Below are positions 26,264 through 35,110 of a DNA stretch of 55,207 nt, piece after piece. The DNA lies in the NCBI GenBank assembly GCA_017478025.1, contig JAFVGZ010000011.1, positions 1 to 55,207 on the forward strand, in the 5' to 3' direction. Position numbers and translations under genes: made by a program. How positions within the stretch are numbered: position 1 is the first letter of the stretch; each line of letters begins with the position of its first letter. This DNA is from Prevotella sp. (GTDB taxonomy: Bacteria > Bacteroidota > Bacteroidia > Bacteroidales > Bacteroidaceae). Under the pieces are notes generated by a model. That model saw nothing but the letters and a program-made list of their open reading frames with translations, did no database searches and was not told where the DNA came from.

Positions 26264-26294
26264 AAAACCCTCCCCCATCGTAAGGGGGAGTTTT
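26264..26294 (+). terminator. Hairpin in the thrA leader, possible attenuator
   Basis: CTCCCCC (26270-26276) pairs with GGGGGAG (26284-26290), and the flanking AAAA/TTTT extend the stem; TTTT follows directly, 20 nt before the thrA ATG. It has the shape of a terminator within a leader, but no leader peptide with threonine codons is seen. It may instead be a decayed member of the G-rich hairpin family. Confidence 0.45.
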
Positions 26295-26313
26295 AATCAA
26301 CAAAAGAAAAGAC

Positions 26314-28779
26314 ATGAAAGTACTGAAATTTGGCGGAACCAGCGTTGGTTCCGTAGAGAGTATTCTGAGCCTCAAGCAGATTGTGGAGCGTGAGGCAAAA
26401 AAGCAACCTTGCATTGTGGTGGTTAGTGCCCTTGGTGGCATAACGGACAAACTTCTGGAGACATCGCGCCTGGCACTTGCAGGCGATGAGCGTTACCGCG
26501 AGGAGTTTGAGGATATTGTGGATCGCCACCACAAGATGATAGACACTATTATTACCGATACCGCAGACCGTGAGCGGCTGTTCAACACTATCGACGCGCT
26601 GCTGGAGCAGTTGCGCAGCCTGTTCTTTGGTGTTTACCTGATACATGACATTTCGCCAAAGACGCAGGATGCCATTGTAGCCTACGGTGAGCGTCTGAGC
26701 AGCAACATCGTGGCAACCCTGGTGAAGGGTGCTCGATGGTTTGATTCACGCAATTTCATAAAGACAGAGAAAAAGCTGGGCCGCAACGTGTTGGCAACAG
26801 AGCGTACGAATGAGCTGGTGAAGGAGACATTCACTCCCCTGCCCCGCATTTCACTCGTACCGGGATTTATCTCAAAGGACATGACCAGCGGCGAGACGAC
26901 AAACCTCGGGCGCGGCGGCTCTGACTATACCGCAGCAATCATAGCGGCGGCACTCGATGCCGACACCCTCGAGATATGGACTGACGTAGATGGCTTTATG
27001 ACTGCCGACCCACGCGTCATCAGTTCTGCATACCCCATCAAGGAACTGAGTTTCGTGGAGGCTATGGAGCTGTGCAACTTTGGAGCGAAGGTAATCTATC
27101 CACCTACGATATACCCCGTATGCGTGAAGAACATACCTATCAAGGTAAAGAACACATTCAACCCCGACGCGCCTGGTACGGTAATACGCGAAAAGATAGA
27201 GGGCGACCATAAGCCCATCAAGGGTATCTCGTCCATTGACGGTACGGCCCTGATTACGGTTACGGGTCTCTCGATGGTGGGCGTGATAGGCGTCAACCAA
27301 CGCATCTTCACATCGCTGGCAAAGAACGGCATCTCGGTATTCATGGTCTCTCAGGCATCATCAGAGAACTCTACGTCTATCGGCGTGAGAGAGGAGGATG
27401 CCGACGAGGCGGTAAGAGTGCTCAACGAGGTCTTTGCCAAGGAGATAGAGATGGGCGCTATGTATCCGATGAAGGCAGAGAAGGGTCTGGCAACCATAGC
27501 CATCGTGGGCGAGAACATGAAGCAGACACCTGGCATTGCTGGCAAGCTGTTCGGCTGCTTAGGACGCTCCGGTATCTCTATCATAGCATGTGCACAGGGC
27601 GCATCAGAGACCAACATCTCTTTCGTAGTGCGTTCAGAGTATCTGAGGAAGTCGCTGAACGTGATTCACGACTCGTTCTTCCTGTCAGAATACAAGGTAT
27701 TGAACCTCTTCATCTGCGGCGTGGGCACCGTGGGAGCCAAGCTGATAGAGCAGATAGACTCTCAATACGAGACGCTGAAGGCCGAGTCAGGACTGCTGCT
27801 CAACGTGGTTGGCGTGGCATCAAGCCAGAAGGCTATCTTCTCGCGCGAAGGAATAGACCTGAAGACTTACCGCGAACAACTGAGTGCCGCAGAGCCGTCA
27901 GACACACGAAAGATGCTTGAGGGCATCATAAAGATGAATATCTTCAACAGCGTATTCGTGGATTGTACGGCATCAGCTGCCGTAGCAGACATCTACCAGT
28001 CGCTGCTGGAGCATAACGTGAACATCATCACGGCCAACAAGATTGCTGCTTCTGGCGACTATGAGGCATATCGCAAGCTGAAGGAAACGGCGAAGCGTGC
28101 AGGCGTGAAGTTCCGCTATGAGACGAATGTGGGTGCGGGACTGCCTATCATAGGCACGATGAACGACCTGGTGAACTCGGGTGACAAAATACTGAAGATT
28201 GAGGCTGTGCTGTCCGGCACGCTGAACTATATCTTCAATGCGCTGTCTGAGGACGTTCCATTCTCTGAGACGGTAAGGAAGGCTCAGGAGTTGGGCTTTG
28301 CTGAGCCAGACCCTCGCATAGACCTGAGCGGCAAGGACGTAGTGAGAAAGCTCGTCATCCTGACCCGCGAGGCAGGATATCGCGTGGAGCAGAGCGATGT
28401 GGAGAAGCATCTCTTTGTGCCCGATGAGTATTTCGAGGGAACGGTAGAGGACTTCTGGAAGAAGCTGCCCCAGCTGGATGCCGCTTTTGAGGAGAAGCGC
28501 AAAGAGCTGGCAGCCCGCAACTGCCGCCAACGCTTCGTGGCTCGCATGGAGGTAGTGGAAGGAGCGAAGAACGAGGATGCAAAGGTGAAGTGCAGCGTAT
28601 CGCTGCAGGACATACCGCAGAACCACTCGTTCTATGAGTTGGAAGGCAGCAACAATATCGTAACCCTCACCACGTCAAGATATAAGGAGTACCCGATGCT
28701 CATACAGGGCTTCGGTGCCGGTGCATCGGTAACGGCAGCTGGTGTATTCGCCAACGTATTGAGTATCGCAAATATTTAG
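26314..28779 (+). CDS. thrA: Bifunctional aspartokinase / homoserine dehydrogenase
   Basis: An 821-residue fusion that phosphorylates aspartate and, after the aspartate-semialdehyde step, reduces aspartate semialdehyde to homoserine. The N-terminal kinase domain opens with MKVLKFGGTSVGSVESILSL. Two regulatory ACT domains lie around residues 310-460 (TALITVTGLSMVGVIGVNQRIF and GLATIAIVGENMKQTPGIAGKLF). The dehydrogenase half has a Rossmann motif NLFICGVGTVGAKLIEQI near residue 465 and the NVGAGLPIIGTMNDLVNSGD motif. Length is normal for ThrA. It is the first gene of thrA, PGM-like gene, thrC; the next gene starts 6 bp after its stop. Confidence 0.97.
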   Translation: MKVLKFGGTSVGSVESILSLKQIVEREAKKQPCIVVVSALGGITDKLLETSRLALAGDERYREEFEDIVDRHHKMIDTIITDTADRERLFNTIDALLEQLRSLFFGVYLIHDISPKTQDAIVAYGERLSSNIVATLVKGARWFDSRNFIKTEKKLGRNVLATERTNELVKETFTPLPRISLVPGFISKDMTSGETTNLGRGGSDYTAAIIAAALDADTLEIWTDVDGFMTADPRVISSAYPIKELSFVEAMELCNFGAKVIYPPTIYPVCVKNIPIKVKNTFNPDAPGTVIREKIEGDHKPIKGISSIDGTALITVTGLSMVGVIGVNQRIFTSLAKNGISVFMVSQASSENSTSIGVREEDADEAVRVLNEVFAKEIEMGAMYPMKAEKGLATIAIVGENMKQTPGIAGKLFGCLGRSGISIIACAQGASETNISFVVRSEYLRKSLNVIHDSFFLSEYKVLNLFICGVGTVGAKLIEQIDSQYETLKAESGLLLNVVGVASSQKAIFSREGIDLKTYREQLSAAEPSDTRKMLEGIIKMNIFNSVFVDCTASAAVADIYQSLLEHNVNIITANKIAASGDYEAYRKLKETAKRAGVKFRYETNVGAGLPIIGTMNDLVNSGDKILKIEAVLSGTLNYIFNALSEDVPFSETVRKAQELGFAEPDPRIDLSGKDVVRKLVILTREAGYRVEQSDVEKHLFVPDEYFEGTVEDFWKKLPQLDAAFEEKRKELAARNCRQRFVARMEVVEGAKNEDAKVKCSVSLQDIPQNHSFYELEGSNNIVTLTTSRYKEYPMLIQGFGAGASVTAAGVFANVLSIANI

Positions 28780-28785
28780 ACCAAA

Positions 28786-30057
28786 ATGAAGACTATAATA
28801 ATTCTCGGCGATGGAATGGCCGACAACCCAATAGAGCAGCTTGGAGGCAAGACGCCGCTGCAGTATGCAAAGACACCTTATATGGATATGCTCGCGCGCA
28901 TGGGCAGGACGGGGCGTCTCGTTACGGTTCCGCAAGGATTTCCTCCCGGCTCAGAAGTAGCCAACACCGCCATACTGGGGTATAACCTTGAGGAGGTGTA
29001 TGAGGGTCGCGGACCGCTAGAGGCTGCGTCGATAGGCTACGAGATGCGCCCCGATGATCTGGCGCTGCGCTGCAATATCATCAGCGTGCGCGAAGACGGG
29101 ACTATCAAGACCCACAATGGCGGCAATCTCTCAACAGAAGATGCGGGACCGTTGATTGAAATGCTCAACGAGACCATCGGCAAAGAGGTGAACGAGCGTC
29201 TGGGAGGCGATGTGGTGAAGTGGATCAGGGGCATACAGTACCGCCATCTGCTCATCATCAAGGGTGGCAGCAAGCATATCGTATGCAACCCGCCACACGA
29301 TCATCCCGACGAGGCGTGGCGACCATTGCTCGTAAAGCCTGTAGCAGGCAAGGAAACCCTGCGCGAGGAAGGACGCATGACTCCACAGGAGACGGCTGAC
29401 CTGGTCAACGAACTGATACTGAAGTCTTACGAACTCCTGCCTAAGGCACCGCTGAACGTGGAGCGTAAGGCTAAGGGAGAGCTGCTGGCAAACATCATCT
29501 GGCCCTGGAGCGGAGGTTACCGCCCAGCCATGCAGACACTCATGGAGCAGTATCCGCAGGTGAAGAGCGGCGCTGTGGTGAGTGCTGTGGATCTCATACA
29601 GGGCATCGGCAAGTATGCTGGTCTGGACATTGTGAAGGTTCAGGGAGCTACAGGACTGTGGGACACCAACTATGAGGGAAAGACACAGGCTGCGCTGGAG
29701 AACCTCAGGACAAAGGATTTCGTGTTCCTGCATGTAGAGGCAAGCGACGAAGCCGGACACGATGGCGATGTAAACCTGAAGGTGAAGACCATCGAGAACC
29801 TGGACACAAGGATGATAGGCCCTATCTATGAGGAGACAAAGACATGGGATGAGCCCGTGCAGATAGCCATACTGCCCGACCACTACACCCCCGTAGAGCT
29901 TCGCGTACACGTAGGAGAGCCCGTACCGTTCATCATCTACTATCCCGGCATAGAGCCTGATGACGTACAGACATACGATGAATACACCTGCGTAGATGGC
30001 GGATATGGCATACTGAGGCTTCAGCAGTTCATGCAATGCCTGATGGGAAATGCATAA
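28786..30057 (+). CDS. PGM-like protein, proposed homoserine kinase of the thr operon
   Basis: A 423-residue member of the alkaline-phosphatase-superfamily cofactor-independent phosphoglycerate mutases of archaeal type. Seen: MKTIIILGDGMADNPIEQLGGKTPLQ at the N-terminus with metal-binding Asp, GSEVANTAILGY with the likely nucleophile Ser, HVEASDEAGHDGD and ILPDHYTPVELRVH as metal-ligand motifs. In Bacteroidetes such genes lie between thrA and thrC where thrB is expected, and this subfamily has been proposed as a replacement homoserine kinase. Here no GHMP-type thrB is present nearby. The role as homoserine kinase is therefore inference from context and known family proposals; the alternative is a true phosphoglycerate mutase. 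Confidence 0.88.
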   Translation: MKTIIILGDGMADNPIEQLGGKTPLQYAKTPYMDMLARMGRTGRLVTVPQGFPPGSEVANTAILGYNLEEVYEGRGPLEAASIGYEMRPDDLALRCNIISVREDGTIKTHNGGNLSTEDAGPLIEMLNETIGKEVNERLGGDVVKWIRGIQYRHLLIIKGGSKHIVCNPPHDHPDEAWRPLLVKPVAGKETLREEGRMTPQETADLVNELILKSYELLPKAPLNVERKAKGELLANIIWPWSGGYRPAMQTLMEQYPQVKSGAVVSAVDLIQGIGKYAGLDIVKVQGATGLWDTNYEGKTQAALENLRTKDFVFLHVEASDEAGHDGDVNLKVKTIENLDTRMIGPIYEETKTWDEPVQIAILPDHYTPVELRVHVGEPVPFIIYYPGIEPDDVQTYDEYTCVDGGYGILRLQQFMQCLMGNA

Positions 30058-30069
30058 TTTCGTTCAAGA

Positions 30070-30090
30070 GTTTGCGATAACATCGCAAAC
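30070..30090 (+). promoter_or_regulatory. 9-bp perfect palindrome before thrC
   Basis: GTTTGCGAT AAC ATCGCAAAC lies between the PGM-like gene and thrC. It has no T-run, so it may be an operator or an RNA stem that separates the two cistrons. Confidence 0.5.
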
Positions 30091-30143
30091 ACATAGACAC
30101 AATTTCGCAAAAATATATACACTTTAGCTCGTAAATTTAAGAC

Positions 30144-31448
30144 ATGAAATACTATTCTACAAACAAGCAAGCCCCCGAAGCCACTTTGGAAAAGGCTGTC
30201 GTGAAGGGTCTGGCAGAGGATAAGGGCCTATATATGCCCGAAACCATCAAGGCTCTGCCAAAGGAGTTTTTTGACAACATCGAGAAGATGTCTTTTCAGG
30301 AAATAGCCTACACCGTCGCTGATGCATTCTTCGGCGAGGATGTAGAGGCTGATGCCCTGAAGAAGATTGTTTATGACACGCTGGCATTCGATTGCCCCGT
30401 AGTACCTGTTACGGACAATATCTATGCCCTGGAACTTTTCCACGGTCCCACGCTGGCCTTTAAGGATGTCGGTGCTCGCTTCATGGCACGACTGCTGCAG
30501 TATTTCCTGAAGAAGGAGGGCGAGGGCAATCAGGTCAACGTGCTGGTGGCCACATCAGGCGACACGGGCAGCGCTGTTGCCAACGGTTTCCTTGGCGTTG
30601 AGGGCATCCACGTCTATGTGCTCTACCCCAAAGGCAAGGTGAGCCCCATTCAGGAATGCCAGTTCACCACGCTGGGCAAGAATATCACAGCCATCGAGGT
30701 GGACGGCGTATTCGATGACTGTCAGGCACTCGTCAAGGCTGCCTTTATGGATGAGGAGCTGAATGCCCACATGAAGCTGACATCAGCCAATTCCATCAAC
30801 GTGGCACGCTTCCTGCCCCAGTCATTCTATTATTTCAACGCGTATGCGCGCATGAAAGCCTTGGGCAAGGCCGACGAACTCGTGATGTGTGTGCCCTCAG
30901 GCAATTTCGGCAACATCTGCTCTGCACTCTTCGGACACCGCATGGGACTGCCTATAAAGCGCTTCATAGCTGCCAATAATGCTAACGACATCTTCTACAA
31001 CTACCTGCAGACAGGCGAGTATCACCCACAGCCGTCAAAGGCAACACTGGCTAACGCTATGGACGTGGGTGACCCATCGAACTTTGCACGCATCTATGAC
31101 CTCTACAAGGGCGACCATAAGACTATCACAAGCCTTATCTCAGGCGCCACATACAAGGATGAGCGCATCAGAGAGACAATGCAGGAATGCTTTGCAGAGA
31201 CGAAATACGTGCTCGACCCACATGGAGCCTGTGGCTATCAGGCGCTGAAGGAACAGCTGAAGCCCGGAGAGGTGGGTGTATTCTGTGAGACGGCACATCC
31301 CGCAAAGTTCAAGGAGAAGGTGGACGAGATCCTCAGCACCGACATCGAGATACCTCAGAGACTGCAGGAATTCATGAAGGGAACAAAGCAGAGCATTGAG
31401 ATGTCAAAGGACTTTGCCGACTTCAAGAATTTCTTGCTCAATGAATAA
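30144..31448 (+). CDS. thrC: Threonine synthase
   Basis: ThrC converts O-phosphohomoserine to threonine with PLP. In this 434-residue protein, the PLP lysine is Lys107 in LFHGPTLAFKDVGARF. The phosphate-binding and cofactor loop is VATSGDTGSAVANGF, and PSGNFGNICSALFGHRMGLP is conserved. The start MKYYSTNKQAPEATLEKAV fits the family. It is the third gene of the thr operon, separated by 86 bp from the previous gene and ending at a strong terminator. A diverged copy of its last 20 codons is found at 39033-39098. Confidence 0.97.
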   Translation: MKYYSTNKQAPEATLEKAVVKGLAEDKGLYMPETIKALPKEFFDNIEKMSFQEIAYTVADAFFGEDVEADALKKIVYDTLAFDCPVVPVTDNIYALELFHGPTLAFKDVGARFMARLLQYFLKKEGEGNQVNVLVATSGDTGSAVANGFLGVEGIHVYVLYPKGKVSPIQECQFTTLGKNITAIEVDGVFDDCQALVKAAFMDEELNAHMKLTSANSINVARFLPQSFYYFNAYARMKALGKADELVMCVPSGNFGNICSALFGHRMGLPIKRFIAANNANDIFYNYLQTGEYHPQPSKATLANAMDVGDPSNFARIYDLYKGDHKTITSLISGATYKDERIRETMQECFAETKYVLDPHGACGYQALKEQLKPGEVGVFCETAHPAKFKEKVDEILSTDIEIPQRLQEFMKGTKQSIEMSKDFADFKNFLLNE

Positions 31449-31455
31449 TTTATGA

Positions 31456-31488
31456 TAATGCCTGCCGTAATCGCAGGCATTATTTATA
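31456..31488 (+). terminator. Terminator of the threonine operon
   Basis: TAATGCCTGC (31456-31465) pairs with GCAGGCATTA (31473-31482), loop of 7 nt, followed by TTTATAA. It lies 8 bp after the thrC stop. Confidence 0.8.
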
Positions 31489-31504
31489 ACTCGTAAAAAC
31501 CAAA

Positions 31505-33811
31505 ATGCTATCACTCCGCTCCAACATGGTTACCTCATCATTCTCCCATTTCGTTCGCAGCAAGTTGCTCGGAGCTCTTCTGGCTGTGTCAGCAACGGTC
31601 AGCGCTCAGTTGCCTGTCCATAATTTCGGCACGCGCCGTGGCATGTGGGCTTCAGTCAACACCATCAGCGATGCCTCTACCGGCAGCTATACTAACCACA
31701 ACAACAAGCTGCTCATCAGTTGGCGTATGCTGCCATCAGACACGTGGGACACCTCGTTCCTCCTGTTCAGCCGTTCGGCTACATTGCCCAACGGGTCTTT
31801 GACCTGCCACACCACGAAGCCTATAGCCAATGCCACGTGTGTTCAGCTGAGTACTGTCCCTACGTCAGGCCGCGTATATTATCTTGTTGACGGCAACTAC
31901 TTCGGAAGTGCTGCGATTCCGTCAAGCATTACCGATGCCAATGCGAAACGTGCATTGCGCGAAGCAGCCCTTGACTCAATGGTTCTGGGGGCTAATATAT
32001 ATAAGGATAAGGTACCTTATCTGACCATTCCACTCAAATCGACCGAGGATGTGTGTGACATCGCTACCATCAAGTTTCAGGCCAACGACTGTACCGTAGC
32101 CGACCTTGACGGCGATGGCGAGATGGAGGTGATAGTGAAGCGTCTGCTCACCGTTTTTGATGCTGACGGCAAAGTGATTAGCGATGGCACTGGCGGCGGT
32201 GACAGCGACATGCGTGCACGCCACTGCGTCATCTGGGATGCCTACAGGATGGATGGTACCTTCATGTGGCGTATCAAGTCGGGGCCGAACATCATCCTGG
32301 GCAACAGTTCCAACTTCGCCGTTGCAGACCTCGACGGTGACGGCTATGCCGAGTTTGTTACCAAGACCAGCGAAGGCACCGTCTTTGGTGATGGCTATGA
32401 GATACCCGACACCGACGGTGACAACAAGACTGACTACCGTGACATCTGGCCTGCCGGCCACTATATCGGCGACGGTCCTAATGGCTATGGAGGTCCTGAG
32501 TTCTTCTCTGTCTGCGACGGTCGTACAGGCAAGGAGCTGGCGCGTGCCAACTATATAGCACGCGGCAACGAGGGCGACACGCCTGCCGAGCTGGTAGCCA
32601 ACTGGGAGGCGAACGACTGGAAGTGGGACCCACGCAAGAACAAATACCAGTGGAAGCTGGCAAACTCGTTCCGTATGGGCGTAGCATCCTTCAAGGGTGA
32701 CGGCACCATGCAGATCTTCCTGGGACGCGGCATCTATGGCCGCACGAAGATAGAAGGCTGGGACTTCACACGCACATCAGACAGCGAGGGCACGCTGACA
32801 CGCCTTTGGAAGCTCGACACCGATGATGCCGGTGGTCAGGACAAGAACAAAGACGGCAAGAGCAATGCCGAATATGCCGGTCAGGGCAACCACGCACTCA
32901 ATGTCACCGACCTTGACGGCGATGGCAAGGACGAGGTGATGTACGGCTCATGCGCCTGGGACGATGACGGCACAGGACTCTGGAGCACCGGACTCGGACA
33001 CGGTGACGCCAACCATGTGGGCAAATTCCTGCCCGACCATGACGGCTTGCAGGTGTTCCACTGTCTTGAGAACGGCAAGACGATGGTGGCGCTCCACGAT
33101 GCCAAGGACGGCAGCGTGATATGGAAAAAAGATGCGGCTAGCGACAACGACATGGGGCGTTGCCTCGTGGGTGATTTTAATGCCGACTACCCAGGATGTG
33201 AGTTCTACTACTATCAGGGCAACATCATCAAGGCCGACGGCACCGATACCGACATCAGCACAAAGGGCACCAAGGGCGGCTGCGCTATGGCTATCTGGTT
33301 TGACGGCTCGCTGACACGCCAGCAGATGGAGGACAATATCATCAACAGCATGGCCGCTGGGCGCACCTTCACAATATGGAAGCATGGCATGAGCTCCACA
33401 AACGGTACCAAGGGCAATCCCGGCTGGTACGGTGACTTCCTGGGTGACTGGCGTGAGGAAGTCATCTTTCCTGACGAGACGAAGCTGAAGTGCATCAAGA
33501 TTTTCTCCACCTGGTACCCCAGCACCTACAAGTTCCCCTATCTGATGAGCGACCACAACTACTTCATGCAGACCATTCATCAGCAGGTGGGCTACAATCA
33601 GCCCAACCACATCGGCGGTTACTTCCTGGGCAACGGCATGGATATGACAGCCGTTCCCACAGGAGTAATCACAGGCATCCGCGAGATACAGCGGTCAGAG
33701 TCCAGCACGGCATCCCATGACGGCATCATCTATGACCTCAGTGGTCGCAGGGTGCGGACTACTCGTTCCGGCATGTATATCCGAGACGGTAAGAAATTCA
33801 TCGTGCCGTAA
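31505..33811 (+). CDS. Rhamnogalacturonan lyase (PL11)
   Basis: A 768-residue secreted lyase with a signal peptide (residues about 8-35). It matches PL11 rhamnogalacturonan lyases (YesW/YesX type), which cut the rhamnose-galacturonate backbone by beta-elimination. Seen: several calcium-binding DxDxDG repeats (DLDGDGEMEV, DLDGDGYAEF, DLDGDGKDEV) of the eight-bladed propeller, and typical blocks GPNIILGNSSNFAVADLDGDG and YGDFLGDWREEVIF. The C-terminus IIYDLSGRRV...SGMYIRDGKKFIVP looks like a Bacteroidetes sorting or tail motif, which could suggest export through the T9SS (sprA in this window). Array 2 of the TTACCAA palindrome follows. Confidence 0.9.
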   Translation: MLSLRSNMVTSSFSHFVRSKLLGALLAVSATVSAQLPVHNFGTRRGMWASVNTISDASTGSYTNHNNKLLISWRMLPSDTWDTSFLLFSRSATLPNGSLTCHTTKPIANATCVQLSTVPTSGRVYYLVDGNYFGSAAIPSSITDANAKRALREAALDSMVLGANIYKDKVPYLTIPLKSTEDVCDIATIKFQANDCTVADLDGDGEMEVIVKRLLTVFDADGKVISDGTGGGDSDMRARHCVIWDAYRMDGTFMWRIKSGPNIILGNSSNFAVADLDGDGYAEFVTKTSEGTVFGDGYEIPDTDGDNKTDYRDIWPAGHYIGDGPNGYGGPEFFSVCDGRTGKELARANYIARGNEGDTPAELVANWEANDWKWDPRKNKYQWKLANSFRMGVASFKGDGTMQIFLGRGIYGRTKIEGWDFTRTSDSEGTLTRLWKLDTDDAGGQDKNKDGKSNAEYAGQGNHALNVTDLDGDGKDEVMYGSCAWDDDGTGLWSTGLGHGDANHVGKFLPDHDGLQVFHCLENGKTMVALHDAKDGSVIWKKDAASDNDMGRCLVGDFNADYPGCEFYYYQGNIIKADGTDTDISTKGTKGGCAMAIWFDGSLTRQQMEDNIINSMAAGRTFTIWKHGMSSTNGTKGNPGWYGDFLGDWREEVIFPDETKLKCIKIFSTWYPSTYKFPYLMSDHNYFMQTIHQQVGYNQPNHIGGYFLGNGMDMTAVPTGVITGIREIQRSESSTASHDGIIYDLSGRRVRTTRSGMYIRDGKKFIVP

Positions 33812-33889
33812 TAGCAGGGGAAGCCGCCGTTGCACGTCTGCATAATGAACGAGAGAAGCGCGAAGAGGGATAGAAGTCGAGTAAGAAGA

Positions 33890-33972
33890 TTACCAAAGGC
33901 TGGTAAACTGATTACCAAGGCTTGGTAACCACCTTACCAAGGCATGGTAACTCAATTACCAAAGCATGGTAA
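33890..33972. repeat. Array 2 of the TTACCAA...TTGGTAA palindrome
   Basis: Four 17-bp units start at 33890, 33912, 33934 and 33956, all exactly 22 bp apart, for example TTACCAAGGCTTGGTAA. The array lies 79 bp after the rhamnogalacturonan lyase stop and before a bidirectional terminator. It matches array 1 at 20422-20570. Confidence 0.85.
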
Positions 33973-34053
33973 TTTTTTACAACTACTCCGCCAGGTCCAT
34001 TGGGGCAATTGCGTAACAGAACTGCTGACTACTTGAGAAACTTGAATATAGTA

Positions 34054-34096
34054 AAAAACAGACCGCCGATTAGTCATTAATCAGCGGTCTGTTTTT
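34054..34096. terminator. Bidirectional terminator between lyase and pectinesterase fragment
   Basis: Arms 34054-34072 and 34078-34096 form a 19-bp stem with one mismatch and a 5-nt loop, with A and T runs at the outside. It can stop the lyase transcript on plus and the pectinesterase transcript on minus. Confidence 0.8.
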
Positions 34097-34148
34097 ATCT
34101 GTGTAGGCGTGACCTCACGGAGAACCGCAAGGCACAGTAGCTAAACCT

Positions 34149-34913
34149 TTACTGTACAGGGTTCCAGCTTGTGGTGATGTTAAATACCTCTGCCGGTGTT
34201 ATCTTGGCAGCTTCTTTCTTTGTGAGCTGTTTGCTCCACCCTACTCTGCCGGCTGTGGCAGCGCCTTCGCCACGGTTGTTGTATTCGAGGTAGCGGGCGG
34301 TCTGCTCGTTGGAGGTCTTTCCCCAGTTGTGCCATCCCTCGGGACGGATGTGCTTGCCCAGCTCACAGTTCATGAAAAGTGTGTAGGCATAGGGGCGCCA
34401 CGGACGGCCGAGGTAGCATTTATCTACGCCTTCGTCGCAGATGATGCGACAGTTATTGAAGATGTAGCCGTATTTCTGTCCGTCTGGTGTAGAGGCGGCG
34501 GTGACGTAGGAGTTGCTTTTGTTTTTTATGGTGCATCCCTCGAACCAAGCTATTGATGGTCCGAAGATAAAGTCTGTTGTTCCCTCGATGTAGCAGTCCT
34601 TGAAGTAAAGGCGCGTGTTGGCGATGCCGGTATAGACGGTGTCCTGGTTGCCCAGGAAGCGGCAGTTGACGAATGTGAGTCTGTCACCCTCTGTGTGGAG
34701 CGCTACTGCCTGTCCCAGGCGGGCTGCGTTGTTCTCTATGGTGATATTCTTGACCACTATGTCGTTGCCCTCAATCTTAAGCGTATATGTGCGGAAAGTA
34801 CCGAGAGTGTGTTTGTTTGGCAGGTCGAAATCCTTGGGCGTCAGCGGCTGCTGCCCCATACTTTCCTCAACAGCCTGTCGCAGGGCGGCAATATGTTCTT
34901 TTGTGATAATCAT
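34149..34913 (-). pseudogene. Truncated, chimeric pectinesterase copy
   Basis: Residues about 30-254 are nearly identical to the intact pectinesterase at 39904-40896 (from FDLPNKHTLGTF to near the end; both copies span exactly 681 bp from stop codon to junction). Catalytic motifs QAVAL, GNQDTVY, DFIFG and LGRPWR remain. The first 85 residues or so of the intact enzyme, including its signal peptide and the first beta-helix rungs with GVYKEK, are replaced by MIITKEHIAALRQAVEESMG...LTPKDFD. That piece resembles the N-terminus of an unrelated Bacteroidales protein family of unknown function. The junction falls at the shared AGGTCGAA (34822-34829). The product would be cytoplasmic and probably misfolded. 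A promoter lies at 34918-34948. Confidence 0.8.
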
Positions 34914-34917
34914 AGCG

Positions 34918-34948
34918 CAAAGGTACACATTTTTCGTTACATAACAAC
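34918..34948 (-). promoter_or_regulatory. Promoter in front of the chimeric pectinesterase
   Basis: On the minus strand GTTG (34948-34945), 19 bp and TACCTTTG (34925-34918). The ATG at 34913 is only 4 bp past the -7 box, so the transcript would be leaderless or nearly so. Confidence 0.55.
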
Positions 34949-35024
34949 TTTCCAAGACAAGAAAAAAGCCCACAACAGGCACAAATGGGCTGAAATGGGC
35001 TATGTCCCTTTTGCGAAAAAGCCT

Positions 35025-35032
35025 TATCTTTG
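35025..35032 (+). promoter_or_regulatory. -7 box upstream of the secreted protein cluster
   Basis: TATCTTTG matches the -7 consensus, 78 bp before the gene at 35111. No clear -33 element. Confidence 0.5.
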
Positions 35033-35110
35033 CAGCAGAAATTTCGGATGGCCGAAAACTGAGACTAAAGCGAAGTATTGTTATGTAACCACTTTAAAAT
35101 ATAATTATCT

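Noticed and set aside
26264-26294. Threonine attenuator with leader peptide
   Set aside because: No short ORF rich in threonine or isoleucine codons lies upstream of the hairpin.
33890-33972. CRISPR array
   Set aside because: Same reason: 5-bp gaps are too short to be spacers.
34913-34982. Upstream start of the chimeric pectinesterase
   Set aside because: The region upstream of 34913 overlaps the promoter (34918-34948) and gives no signal peptide or family match.
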